This document shows, piece by piece, positions 52,460 to 60,941 of a stretch of DNA of 64,000 nt (positions within the stretch are counted from its first letter, which is position 1; each line of letters starts with the position of its first letter). Source of the DNA: Bacillota bacterium. Lineage in GTDB: Bacteria > Bacillota_A > Clostridia > Lachnospirales > Lachnospiraceae. A program made the translations under genes and the position numbers. Where the stretch lies: contig JAEYMU010000056.1 in assembly GCA_023407175.1 (NCBI GenBank), positions 186,001 to 250,000 on the forward strand. Reading direction: 5' to 3'. Under the pieces are notes generated by a model. That model saw nothing but the letters and a program-made list of their open reading frames with translations. It was not told where the DNA came from and searched no databases.

Positions 52460-54073
52460 TTATATTTTTGCTTGTCTTTTCCTGCCATACAAAGCTATCA
52501 AGACCGACAACACGGAAATCATCAAATATTTGAAGGGCATGCCGTGTTCTATGGACTTATCCAGTACACCTATGAAATCAAAGACCATTACCTTATTCAA
52601 AAGCCCTGCAAACATCATTACCAGGTAGATACCTTCAAAGGTCTTGCTTGTACGGGTCCATATACCCAGCATATATGCAAGGGTAGGGATGAACATTGCT
52701 CCAACGCACCAGGCTGGAATAGCTTTCACATCTCCTGCCATCAGGAATTTTACAACCATCCCGCTTCCTGACAGCAGTGCTACAATAAAGCCCGAAAGCC
52801 AGGTGGCCGGAAACTGTCTTCTGAGCGGGTAAGGACTTGAAAACACTATTTGATGAGTACAATTACGTACTTCCCTGATTCCCATGGAAGACCAAATCAA
52901 AAGAGGCCAGAACCATGAAAGCGGTCCAAAATAAGACTTTGTCACAGCAATAGGTGATATGATACAACCCATGATAAGGAAACCCTGAATCATATACCAC
53001 CACCATTTTTGCCCCTTCAGCATGAGCTTTAATTCATAAGCGACCATATTCATAAAGCTAAACTTAAAGCTTACAGGCGCGAGTTTCTTTGCATCAAATC
53101 TCTCGTACTCCCCGTGACTCTCTATCATGGTGGCATATTTATCAGCTCTGGTCTTTTTGAATTTTGAGAGAATTCCAATACTCTTTACCTTTGCTGGGTG
53201 GTCAAAACCTCTGAATAATAATGCTGCAATTATTACGATGGCAAGAGCTGCTAAAAGCCAAACCATCCTCCCCAGTATCATATCAATATTCCAGTTTACA
53301 CCCTGCCATACAAACGTCTTCAGAGGTTCCTCCAGAGATAGAAATCCGTCTGCTTTTTGAATGCTGACACCTGGAAAAAGTTCCTTGAACCGAGTGACCA
53401 TACTGTCAAAGAATATCTCCGAACCCATGAGACTGCTGATATTTATTTTAAAGTTTTCCAGTTTTAGCATATATGATGTGGAATAACTAAGCAGAAACCC
53501 CCAAATAAAGAAATAAACTATATTCCCTGCTCCACCTTTCAGAAACATAATGGCTTCAAATAAAATAGCCGTTGCGGCTACTATTGCCATTGCAGGGATT
53601 ACCACAATCAAAAATGGAACTGCCAAGTCGGCCATGTTGAGAAACATATCCTCTCCACGTACTATTTGCATTATAGCAGCTACCAAAAGGGTTATAAATA
53701 CAATCACCATTAGTATAAAAAAATTGCTTAAAAACTTGCCCAGCATGTAGGTAAGCTTCTTTACCGGGGTAGCAGCAATTATTTGCCCAACTCCTGTCTG
53801 CCTGTCTTTATCAATGGCATTTTTCACCAGAAGATACCCCAGTAAAAACAAATTTGTGATTGTAGAGATTGCGGCAGTGGCACCTATCCATGCAGAATTA
53901 TAGACACCTCGATACCCCGAAATCATAACAACTGCATATTTTGCATTTGCAGGCGGAACAAACGCATAGGCAAAAAGCAGGGATACGGCAATTGTCACTA
54001 AAAAGCCATAGCTTCTTGTACGCTCTATAAAATCAGCTTTTATTATACCACCTATGCTTCTTATGCTACCCAT
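52460..54073 (-). CDS. ABC-2 type permease, large
   Basis: About 537 residues with roughly 12 hydrophobic segments, e.g. SYGFLVTIAVSLLFAYAFV, FFILMVIVFITLLVAAIMQI, AIVIIAALLFRGF and WCVGAMFIPTLAYMLGIW. It overlaps the upstream ATPase gene by eight bases, with GGGAGGAAGGGG as ribosome site, so the two form one exporter. The open frame further upstream is inside the ATPase gene. Such GldG/NosY-like permeases export lipids, antibiotics or peptides. Substrate unknown. Confidence 0.75.
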   Translation of the reverse strand: MGSIRSIGGIIKADFIERTRSYGFLVTIAVSLLFAYAFVPPANAKYAVVMISGYRGVYNSAWIGATAAISTITNLFLLGYLLVKNAIDKDRQTGVGQIIAATPVKKLTYMLGKFLSNFFILMVIVFITLLVAAIMQIVRGEDMFLNMADLAVPFLIVVIPAMAIVAATAILFEAIMFLKGGAGNIVYFFIWGFLLSYSTSYMLKLENFKINISSLMGSEIFFDSMVTRFKELFPGVSIQKADGFLSLEEPLKTFVWQGVNWNIDMILGRMVWLLAALAIVIIAALLFRGFDHPAKVKSIGILSKFKKTRADKYATMIESHGEYERFDAKKLAPVSFKFSFMNMVAYELKLMLKGQKWWWYMIQGFLIMGCIISPIAVTKSYFGPLSWFWPLLIWSSMGIREVRNCTHQIVFSSPYPLRRQFPATWLSGFIVALLSGSGMVVKFLMAGDVKAIPAWCVGAMFIPTLAYMLGIWTRTSKTFEGIYLVMMFAGLLNKVMVFDFIGVLDKSIEHGMPFKYLMISVLSVLIALYGRKRQAKI

Positions 54074-54953
54074 TGCCCCTTCCTCCCTTGTCAGTGGAAA
54101 TACAGTATAGGTACGCATCCTCCAGAGTGGGTTCCAGCTTCTTTGCATCAACTGCTGGAGCTGCTTCGGACACAACTCTTACCTGAACGCCCTTGCTACT
54201 TCGAATGGTGCCGCTGATTATATTGCTTTTTCTAATTTCCTGAAGCTGGCTGTCTGGTACTACTATCTCCCATACCTTGCCCTCAACTTTCCTGAGCAGC
54301 TGATCAGGTTCTGAATAGCTCAAAAGCCGGCCCTTAGATACAACGGCAATCTTGCTTGCAGTGGCTTCTGCGTCGGAAACTATATGGGTAGAGAATATTA
54401 CTATTCTTTCACCTGAAAGATCACTTAGAAGATTCCTGAAACGCACTCTTTCCGTGGGGTCCAGCCCGACAGTAGGTTCGTCAACTATTAGAATCCCGGG
54501 ATCGTTTATTAAAGCCTGGGCTATACCGATACGCTGCTTCATTCCTCCTGAATACCCTCCCAGCGGGCGTTTTCTTACATCGTACAGGTTTACAAGCATT
54601 AAAAGTTCGTCGATTCTTTTCTTACATTGCTTCCTGTCAACGCCTTTCAGGGCACCTATGTATTCTAAAAATTCAACTGCATTGAGATTGGGATAAACAC
54701 CGAAGTCCTGGGGCAAATACCCCAATTTTGTACGTATTGCATCGGGATTCTTCCGTATATCTGCACCGTTCCACCTTATTTCCCCTGTAGTAGGCTCAGT
54801 AACAGTAGCTATTATCCTCATGAGAGTAGACTTGCCTGCTCCGTTTTCTCCAAGCAGCCCCACCACACCCGGTTCAAGCTCCAGAGTGAAATCACTCAAC
54901 CCCCAAAAATCAGCTCTATATTGTTTTCCAACTCCCTCAATTTCTAATTTCAT
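54066..54953 (-). CDS. ABC-2 type ATPase
   Basis: 295 residues with GLLGENGAGKSTLMRIIATV (Walker A), YSGGMKQRIGIAQALI (signature), ILIVDEPTVGLDP (Walker B) and FSTHIVSDAE. The C-terminal ~75 residues form the extra domain seen in CcmA/BcrA-like ATPases. It pairs with the large permease that it overlaps. No dedicated regulator is adjacent apart from the GntR gene of the next ABC operon upstream. Confidence 0.85.
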   Translation of the reverse strand: MKLEIEGVGKQYRADFWGLSDFTLELEPGVVGLLGENGAGKSTLMRIIATVTEPTTGEIRWNGADIRKNPDAIRTKLGYLPQDFGVYPNLNAVEFLEYIGALKGVDRKQCKKRIDELLMLVNLYDVRKRPLGGYSGGMKQRIGIAQALINDPGILIVDEPTVGLDPTERVRFRNLLSDLSGERIVIFSTHIVSDAEATASKIAVVSKGRLLSYSEPDQLLRKVEGKVWEIVVPDSQLQEIRKSNIISGTIRSSKGVQVRVVSEAAPAVDAKKLEPTLEDAYLYCISTDKGGRGNG

Positions 54954-55024
54954 TTATTTGCTCCTTTCATTGTCTAAATGCTCCCCCCTATTAAACTTAA
55001 ATAAAAAGCGTGTTCAGCTACCTC

Positions 55025-55780
55025 CTAAAAATTCAGATGCCGATCCATAATTTTAGCCGTTGCTGCTGTGCATAGGATAAATACTAATACCAGAATGCCA
55101 ATACTGGCTATGTTCCACTGACCGCCCTCAAATATTGGAATAATTATAAAAATATCCTGTTCATGCTGCAACGCCCGACTTATAGGCAGCAGTATTGACA
55201 GCATATTAGATATCAGAGAAATTATTACGAGGACACCCATCATTAGTAACCCTATAAATAACATACTCAGGGTTCTGTTTTGATAAAATACGGTTTGAGT
55301 GCATACAATTGCAAAGCTCAGTACCGCAAACCCTAAAACTAAAGCGGCCATTATAATTAATCCATTCTCAAGGATATTGTCCAGAACTTTCATTAGGAAT
55401 ATCATTCCTGCGTCAAGGCTTTTGAAATATATAATTCTTATTATAAGGCTGCATATTATATTAATCAGCACAGTACCTGCGACATCAATGGCAAGCCAAA
55501 GATATTTCACTGTCATGCGTATGCGTCCCCTTACAGGAAGCAAATAAATCCACCTGCTTTGACTACTGTATTGTTCCTTCAGCATATTCATAACCGCTAT
55601 TAAAAACAAGGTCAAAACAGAAATACCATTGCATATGTAGAAGCCCTCATTTTGATCCAATGAGGTATTATTCAGCTCCATGATGCCGGTAAACAGTATA
55701 TTAAATAGCAGCATGACCACCAAATAGCCTGTCCATAATTTTAATCGTTTAGAAACCTGTAATTGCATCAGTGTATACAT
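55025..55780 (-). CDS. ABC-2 type permease of the YtrA-controlled operon
   Basis: About 251 residues with six hydrophobic segments (WTGYLVVMLLFNILFTGIME, GISVLTLFLIAVMNML, VAGTVLINIICSLIIRIIYF and others). The start at MYTLMQLQ (55780) follows AAGGAGATG and overlaps the ATPase gene by 32 bases. It is the third gene of a GntR-ATPase-permease operon of the YtrABC type, which in Bacillus responds to cell-envelope antibiotics. Substrate unknown. Confidence 0.72.
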   Translation of the reverse strand: MYTLMQLQVSKRLKLWTGYLVVMLLFNILFTGIMELNNTSLDQNEGFYICNGISVLTLFLIAVMNMLKEQYSSQSRWIYLLPVRGRIRMTVKYLWLAIDVAGTVLINIICSLIIRIIYFKSLDAGMIFLMKVLDNILENGLIIMAALVLGFAVLSFAIVCTQTVFYQNRTLSMLFIGLLMMGVLVIISLISNMLSILLPISRALQHEQDIFIIIPIFEGGQWNIASIGILVLVFILCTAATAKIMDRHLNF

Positions 55781-56477
55781 TTTCAAACATCTCCTTGAAT
55801 ACTTCCTCAATAGATTTACCCTCTGACATTTTCATCTCTTCAACATTCACTGTCCTGAGAATCCTGCCTTCATGCATCATAATAACTTCATCAAAAACTT
55901 TACCTATATCTTTTAAAGAATGAGTGGCAATCATCATGGAACAGTTTTCATCCATATGCTCCACCAATAACCCCATAATCTTTTCTCGAGCCGCAACATC
56001 CACTGCTGCCAGGGGCTCATCGAACAAGTACAATTTCGCTTTCCTTGACAATGTCAACAGTACTGCCAATATTTCAAGTTTTCCTTTTGATAGTTCGGTA
56101 AGTTTGGTTTTTGAGTTCATCCCATAAGTACCTAAATTAGTTTCTATCTTCGCCGCATCAAAACCATGAAAGCTTGACGCGTATAACTTGATGCAATCCT
56201 TAATGGACATCCATTTTTCAAAAATATGCCGGTCCGTCAGGTATGCAACGCTCTGCTTTGTGTCCAGGCCTAAAGGTTTGCCGCATACAATCACTTCACC
56301 GGCATTGTATCTGGTAATACCTGCTATGACATTTAAAAGTGTCGTTTTCCCGGATGCATTTGAACCCAGAACACCAATATTTTTACCGTATCCAACCTCA
56401 AGGTTGATATCTTCCAAAATAGTTTGTTTAAAATGCTTTTTTGTCAGTCCTTTGATATTTAAAACAGATTCCATCAT
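55749..56477 (-). CDS. ABC-2 type ATPase of the YtrA-controlled operon
   Basis: 242 residues with GVLGSNASGKTTLLNVIAGI (Walker A with Ala-Ser in place of Gly-Ala), ELSKGKLEILAVLLTL (signature LSKG variant), YLFDEPLAAVD (Walker B) and IATHSLKDIG. The LSKG signature and short length match the YtrB/YhcH group that accompanies GntR regulators. Its ATG overlaps the gntR stop by four bases. Confidence 0.82.
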   Translation of the reverse strand: MMESVLNIKGLTKKHFKQTILEDINLEVGYGKNIGVLGSNASGKTTLLNVIAGITRYNAGEVIVCGKPLGLDTKQSVAYLTDRHIFEKWMSIKDCIKLYASSFHGFDAAKIETNLGTYGMNSKTKLTELSKGKLEILAVLLTLSRKAKLYLFDEPLAAVDVAAREKIMGLLVEHMDENCSMMIATHSLKDIGKVFDEVIMMHEGRILRTVNVEEMKMSEGKSIEEVFKEMFENVYTDAITGF

Positions 56478-56845
56478 ATTTGTGCCTCCAATTTCTTCTT
56501 CACAATTTGTTGAATATCATCAGAGGAATATCCGTAACTTTTCATCTTATCAATAAATTGCAATGTAGTCCCTTCCACCATTTCTTCTCTGACAGCCATT
56601 ATTTTTTGAATATCTTCAGTAATATAATTGCCCGAACCTCTCTCACTTTTAATAATCTCTTCTTCTTCAAGCAATTGATAGGCTTTTTGAACGGTATTGG
56701 GATTAATCTCAAAGTTTTTTGCAAGATCCCGTACCGATAATAATTTCTCACCCGGTTTTTTCTGGCCTGTGATCAATTCAATCTTAATGTATTCAATTAT
56801 TTGTATAAATATAGGTGTAAAATCATTAAAAATCACTTTTTTCAT
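56474..56845 (-). CDS. YtrA-type GntR family regulator
   Basis: 123 residues: a GntR winged helix (YIKIELITGQKKPGEKLLSV, DLAKNFEINPNTVQKAYQLL, GSGNYITED) and a very short helical C-terminus, which is the YtrA subfamily. These repress their own ABC operons. It is the first gene of the operon. A direct repeat TGTATTATACATTTAATACA followed by a further TTTGTATT lies about 90 bases upstream and may be its operator. Confidence 0.85.
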   Translation of the reverse strand: MKKVIFNDFTPIFIQIIEYIKIELITGQKKPGEKLLSVRDLAKNFEINPNTVQKAYQLLEEEEIIKSERGSGNYITEDIQKIMAVREEMVEGTTLQFIDKMKSYGYSSDDIQQIVKKKLEAQI

Positions 56846-56990
56846 AGCTTTTCCTCTGAGTAATATATATGCTCTTCACATAAGTTTGCAAAATTTTTCT
56901 GGAATAACAGCATTCTTATATCATCAAAAGTGTATTATACATTTAATACACTTTGTATTGCTCTAATAATACACTTTCCCATACTTTTTG

Positions 56991-57128
56991 TCAATACTTT
57001 TTATAAGTAATGGAGTGCTGTGATTTTTGGTAACAATCCATAGCGTTCTTGCAGCTTTCCTCGCCTTTTGCAGTGAGAAAAACATTTTTTACTCTTTTAT
57101 CTGCTTCATCTTCACAGGCCTCACCCAT
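56991..57128 (-). pseudogene. MarR-family regulator remnant (C-terminal part)
   Basis: A 45-codon frame reads DEADKRVKNVFLTAKGEESC, then KNAM. 'DxRxKNVFLTEKGE' is the wing and following helix of MarR regulators. The first two thirds of the protein, including the recognition helix, are missing, and the end runs into unrelated sequence. It occupies the gap between the YtrA gene and the ArsR gene; the remainder of that 510-base gap has no gene. Confidence 0.5.
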
Positions 57129-57304
57129 TTTCTAAAATTAGCATTTTAGATGCTTGTCTTTCATACTGACCACATTACATTGTTTTAGCAATCAGTTTTT
57201 TCGCTATTATCTTTTGTGGTATGAGTTTTACTGTCAGCGTAATAAGCGCAGATACAGTAATTCGTACTTCGTCGAGAAAAATCAAATAATATTTTAAAAA
57301 GCGC

Positions 57305-57334
57305 TTGACAGGTGCATAGGTGTGCATATATAAT
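57305..57334 (+). promoter_or_regulatory. Promoter of the ArsR gene with direct-repeat operator
   Basis: TTGACA (57305-57310), 18 bp, TATAAT (57329-57334). The spacer contains GGTGCATA followed by GGTGTGCATATATA. A related element lies before the EFR1 gene at 57736, so self-regulation by the ArsR-type protein is likely. Confidence 0.6.
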
Positions 57335-57356
57335 TCCTTCTAAGGACGGTGAGGAT

Positions 57357-57701
57357 ATGGGAAGCAGACATGACCCTCAGGCATGTAGCAAGCTGATACA
57401 GGATAATATAGATTTTGAATTTTTCAAAACGCTATTAGATCCGGTGCGCACGGAGATTTTAATTTATCTTGTCTCTAATGGGACTAAGAACATAAAGGAG
57501 ATAGCAGAAAACTTTTCACAGGATCGTTCCGTTATATCACGGCATTTGGATTTAATGTACCGATATGGCATAGTGGATAAAACCAAGGAAAACCGCAATA
57601 TCTACTATGAAGCGAACAGCCTGCTCGTCATAGATAAATTTGACCAGACCACAAACAACATTAAAAATTTGTTATCATTAACGACCAAGTCAGAGGAATA
57701 A
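57357..57701 (+). CDS. ArsR-type winged-helix regulator
   Basis: About 114 residues with LDPVRTEILIYLVSNGTKNI, KEIAENFSQDRSVISRHLDL and YRYGIVDKTKENRNIYY, an ArsR fold. The usual CxC metal site is not present in the recognition region; two cysteines occur only near the N-terminus. The start at 57357 follows GGTGAGG; a GTG fifteen codons earlier lies within the operator. It precedes the EFR1 gene by 110 bases and probably controls it. Confidence 0.78.
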   Translation: MGSRHDPQACSKLIQDNIDFEFFKTLLDPVRTEILIYLVSNGTKNIKEIAENFSQDRSVISRHLDLMYRYGIVDKTKENRNIYYEANSLLVIDKFDQTTNNIKNLLSLTTKSEE

Positions 57702-57735
57702 ATCAGGCAGGAATGCCTTTTTTATCTATAATATA

Positions 57736-57757
57736 CGTGCAAATATGTGCATATATA
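57736..57757 (+). promoter_or_regulatory. Second ArsR-type operator, before the EFR1 gene
   Basis: CGTGCAAATATGTGCATATA repeats the GTGCA-ATGTGCATATA arrangement seen at the arsR promoter. It is located 55 bases before the EFR1 start. Confidence 0.45.
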
Positions 57758-57811
57758 CTCGAACTGTTTAAGCTGAAACATAAAATAATCAAAGGGAAAG
57801 GATAATACATT

Positions 57812-58603
57812 ATGAGTAAGAACATTATTTTCGTTTTTTCAGGGACAGGTAACAGCCTGTGGGCAGCAAAAGAAATGGCAAAGGAGTTGGGAGACTGTGA
57901 GATCGCGACTATGGGCAGCAACGGAAAGTCTTCTTTGCCGGGAGGCTATGACAGCATCGGCTTTGTCTATCCTACCTATGCCGGGGGAATGCCAAAACGT
58001 GTAAAGGAGTTTGTTTCACATCTTAATTTGCAGAACAACAAGGATGCCTATTTCTTTGCGGTTGCAACCTGCGGGAGAGTATCGAAAGCTCAAAACGTCG
58101 TTACACAGATGCGCAATTTGCTGAAGCATAAAGGTATTAAGCTTAGCTATGGAGAACGCCTTGATATGTTTTCTAACTATGTCGTTGGGTATGAAATGCG
58201 TGATACGGTTAGGGAAGAAGCAGACCAGTCCGCTGCCGATATCAAACCAATGATTGAGAGTATCAAGCTTCATGTGACGAATAAAGGGAACACTGTTCTA
58301 ACCCCAAGACAACTCACCTCAATGGGGTTTATGCTCATTGTGTCAAATATGGATAAGAATTTCAATGTGTCTGACGCTTGTACAAGCTGTGGTATTTGCA
58401 AGAAAGTTTGTCCGATGGACAATATCGAGCTGGAAAAGGGTGCAAAGCCCTGTTTTGAGCATCACTGCGAACAATGTTTGGCCTGTATTCAATGCTGCCC
58501 AAGCAAGGCAATCAATTATAAAGACCAAACGCAGGATAGAAAACGGTATATCCATCCCAATATTTCGTGGAAAGAACTTGCGGAATTAAGCAAAAAGGGA
58601 TAA
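57812..58603 (+). CDS. EFR1 family flavodoxin-ferredoxin fusion protein
   Basis: 263 residues. The N-terminal flavodoxin part has FVFSGTGNSLWAAKEMAKEL and GFVYPTYAGGMPKRVKEFV. The C-terminal part carries two 4Fe-4S motifs: CTSCGICKKVCP, and CEQCLACIQCCP with a KAIN tail. The EFR1 family is a predicted electron carrier linking flavin and iron-sulfur centres; physiological partners are not established. It follows the ArsR gene. A second, different EFR1 gene is 0.4 kb away on the other strand. Confidence 0.85.
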   Translation: MSKNIIFVFSGTGNSLWAAKEMAKELGDCEIATMGSNGKSSLPGGYDSIGFVYPTYAGGMPKRVKEFVSHLNLQNNKDAYFFAVATCGRVSKAQNVVTQMRNLLKHKGIKLSYGERLDMFSNYVVGYEMRDTVREEADQSAADIKPMIESIKLHVTNKGNTVLTPRQLTSMGFMLIVSNMDKNFNVSDACTSCGICKKVCPMDNIELEKGAKPCFEHHCEQCLACIQCCPSKAINYKDQTQDRKRYIHPNISWKELAELSKKG

Positions 58604-58643
58604 ATTTATGCACCTTATTCTTTGTAAGGGTAGAAATAAATAA

Positions 58644-58669
58644 AGACTCCGCCTTGAACAGCGGAGTCT
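58644..58669 (+). terminator. Terminator of the first EFR1 gene
   Basis: AGACTCCGC (58644-58652) pairs perfectly with GCGGAGTCT (58661-58669), followed by ATTCTT. It lies 40 bases past the stop. Confidence 0.55.
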
Positions 58670-58681
58670 ATTCTTAGAATA

Positions 58682-58781
58682 CTAATGCTTCTCTAATAGC
58701 ATAATGCATTCTGTATGCCTTGAGGAGATAAAAAGATGCCTCATGGACCTGATAAGGCCTTGTCAGGCATCTTTTTTTATT
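58682..58781 (-). repeat. Dispersed HVE-type repeat, copy with strong hairpin
   Basis: On the minus strand it ends RHTECIMLLEKH with TAG at 58682. Next to this, AAAAAGATGCCT pairs with AGGCATCTTTTTTT around an inner dyad (CCTGATAAGG-CCTTGTCAGG), so this copy is also a bidirectional terminator. The remaining gap 58782-58967 shows no gene. Confidence 0.55.
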
Positions 58782-58967
58782 TTAAACTTTATCATCACAC
58801 TTTGTTAAGAAGAAAAGCATGGATCATTTGGATAGGCTCATCATTGCCGTTTCGTATGAACTTTCAGGAACAATCGTAATTGTTCGTGGGTATATTGTTG
58901 TTTGACGCATCACTTCATACGTCTTCTCCTCCTTCTTATAATTTTGTATTATCAGAAGTTAAAATGT

Positions 58968-59753
58968 CTAATACATATCCTTTAATGGAATGTCCGGGTG
59001 ATGGTATCTCAATTTTCCAACTGTGTTTTTCCCAATTTCTACAGCCATACTGGGACACCAATGAAAACAAGCCAGACAATGCTCGCAGTTGCTTCCCCAA
59101 TTCACGCCTTCTCTTGTCATTTTAATGTTGCTTACTGGGCATACTTTAATGCAAGTCCCGCATTTTGTACAGTCTTTTGTTGTTCTAAATTTCGTAGGTG
59201 TTTTATAAATATATTTTGCAATAAATCCTGTGATAAATCCTTGTAAATGATACTTGATGCTGTCATTTCCTTCAACTCTGCCAAAGTGTCTGCTGTTTAT
59301 ATATTCAGAAATCTCAATTATTTTTTGATAAGATTCTTCAAGTCTACGATCCCTTATCTCGGAAGAATTCGTAAAATCACGAATAATCAAAGAATTTCCA
59401 GGCATATTAACAGTAAACCCAGCGCTTAATGATTGACCTTTATTTCTTAACATGCTGTCCATTGTAAATAAAGTATGACCGGGACTCCCATTACATGTAA
59501 TAACAGCATATATTCGAATTGATGTTGTTTCAAAGTCAAGTTTGTTTACAAATGACTTGACGATGTCAGGGAGTGTTTGAAAATAAACAGGAAAAACAAG
59601 GATTAAATAATCCGAACTTATTTCCAGCTTTTTATACTCTTTAAATGCTTTTATTGGTTGAATTACTACTTCTTCAGATAATACTTTACTCATTTGCCTT
59701 GCAACAAATAATGAATTTCCTGTTCCTGTAAAACAAAAAATGTCTATACTCAT
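58968..59753 (-). CDS. EFR1 family flavodoxin-ferredoxin fusion protein, second copy
   Basis: About 261 residues starting MSIDIFCFTGTGNSLFVARQ after AAAGGAGG; a start twenty codons earlier lacks a site and overlaps the promoter. It has LVFPVYFQTLPDIVKSFVNK, then CTKCGTCIKVCP and CEHCLACFHWCP, the same layout as the first EFR1 gene but clearly diverged. It lies downstream of a MerR gene, with a MerR-type promoter directly upstream. Confidence 0.83.
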   Translation of the reverse strand: MSIDIFCFTGTGNSLFVARQMSKVLSEEVVIQPIKAFKEYKKLEISSDYLILVFPVYFQTLPDIVKSFVNKLDFETTSIRIYAVITCNGSPGHTLFTMDSMLRNKGQSLSAGFTVNMPGNSLIIRDFTNSSEIRDRRLEESYQKIIEISEYINSRHFGRVEGNDSIKYHLQGFITGFIAKYIYKTPTKFRTTKDCTKCGTCIKVCPVSNIKMTREGVNWGSNCEHCLACFHWCPSMAVEIGKNTVGKLRYHHPDIPLKDMY

Positions 59754-59781
59754 ATACCATACCTCCTTTTTCTTTCCTATC

Positions 59782-59813
59782 ATTATAGAGCCTGTGGTAT
59801 AGTACAGAGTCAA
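59782..59813 (-). promoter_or_regulatory. MerR-type promoter of the second EFR1 gene
   Basis: On the minus strand, TTGACT (59808-59813) and TATAAT (59782-59787) are 20 bp apart. The spacer holds the dyad CTGT-ACTATACC-ACAG. Over-long spacing with a central dyad marks activation by MerR-type proteins; a merR gene ends about 40 bases upstream. Confidence 0.65.
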
Positions 59814-59849
59814 TAGATTTCACAGATTCTTTGTAAAATTCTTTGAAAA

Positions 59850-60245
59850 TTATTTATCTCTCAGAAGTTCTTGCAGTATAGGACATTTATTATGATTATA
59901 AAAATTATCTTTCACCTTTTGTAAAAACTCCCTCATTTCATTAAGCTCAGAGATTTGTCGATCAATATTATTTACTTTCATATCAATCACATTTGAAATG
60001 ACCTGATGATCAATAATTCTGTTGTCAATAATTAAAAGTAAGTGCCTAATCTCATCTAATGTAAAACCAGAGTTCTTTGCACGCTTAATAAATTCCAGCC
60101 TACTCAAAATATCATCAGTGTATAGCCTATACCCCCCATTTGTCCTCTTTGGAATAGGTATTAATCCATTTTTCTCATAAAATCTGATAGTCTCAATATT
60201 TAAACCTGTTGCTTTAGAAACCTGGCCTCTGAAATAGTAAGTCAT
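59850..60245 (-). CDS. MerR-family regulator of the EFR1 gene
   Basis: About 131 residues: MTYYFRGQVSKATGLNIETI then RFYEKNGLIPIPKRTNGGYR (MerR HTH and wing), a dimer helix (ISNVIDMKVNNIDRQISELN) and a cysteine-containing C-terminus (HNKCPILQELL). The start at 60245 is preceded by GGGGC and fits the family; the frame runs 14 codons further up. Position next to a MerR-type promoter supports control of EFR1. The signal is unknown; a metal or oxidant would fit the family. Confidence 0.82.
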   Translation of the reverse strand: MTYYFRGQVSKATGLNIETIRFYEKNGLIPIPKRTNGGYRLYTDDILSRLEFIKRAKNSGFTLDEIRHLLLIIDNRIIDHQVISNVIDMKVNNIDRQISELNEMREFLQKVKDNFYNHNKCPILQELLRDK

Positions 60246-60403
60246 ATATGCCCCTATCCTTTCATTTTTATTACAAATGTTTCTCACTTATCCGAATCAG
60301 CCATATTATAAGATCATTTTTCGTCTTTACAACTTCTGCTCATACCTACCAGTAAAAATCCCAACACTTGAAGACCCTTTGTTTTCCCGACTTTTCAGCC
60401 CAA

Positions 60404-60610
60404 TTACTTCTTAACCATAGACATCAATACTATCGTTTCTACATGCCTTGAGGAAATAAAAAAGATGACCGTTGAACCTGATATCCCCTTGGCATCAGGA
60501 TATATTTCTGAATAAATTGCCTGTGAATTCAATTTTTCTGGTTTTCGCTGTCCGCATTTTGAAAATTTAGCTCCGCCAATCGCCATCGTCTTTTGCAATT
60601 CGACGCCTGT
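60404..60610 (-). repeat. Dispersed HVE-type repeat, longest intact-frame copy
   Basis: A continuous minus-strand frame runs from MAIGGAKFSKCGQRKPEKLN, then SQAIYSE, to FFISSRHVETIVLMSMVKK and a stop at 60404. It is collinear with the 51.3 kb copy and partly with the 44.2 kb copy. It has no ribosome site and is not likely to be translated. The DNA from 60611 to 60865 is AT-rich with no gene seen. Confidence 0.6.
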
Positions 60611-60869
60611 TATTTGCTTTTCAATCTAAATAAAATTGTAAGCAATAAAACCTTCAAAACGGGCTTGAAAACTTTATTCTTTACAATTATATAATCTGAA
60701 ACTTGAAAGATTAAATACCACATTATAGAAAACTTATTCACTAAGTTTTATTTAGGGTACTATTTTTTATTCAAGTAAGTTTGATGTTAGTAAATTTTAA
60801 TGGCTATATTCATTTTAGATGTAGAATGCCGATTTGAAAATTGTGACCAAAGCTTAAGTTGACCACATT

Positions 60870-60941
60870 GGTGCCTGACACCCTAGCGGACGTAGGCATT
60901 GCGTCTACTAGCTACAAATCAACAGAACCGTCCCTCTGATT
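60870..60941. repeat. REP-like palindromes
   Basis: GGTGCCTGACACC (60870-60882) is a short perfect-arm hairpin. AATCAACAGAACCGTCCC followed by TCTGATT (60917-60941) is an imperfect one. Both resemble small clostridial intergenic repeats. They lie just past the 3' end of the AbiH-like gene. Confidence 0.35.
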
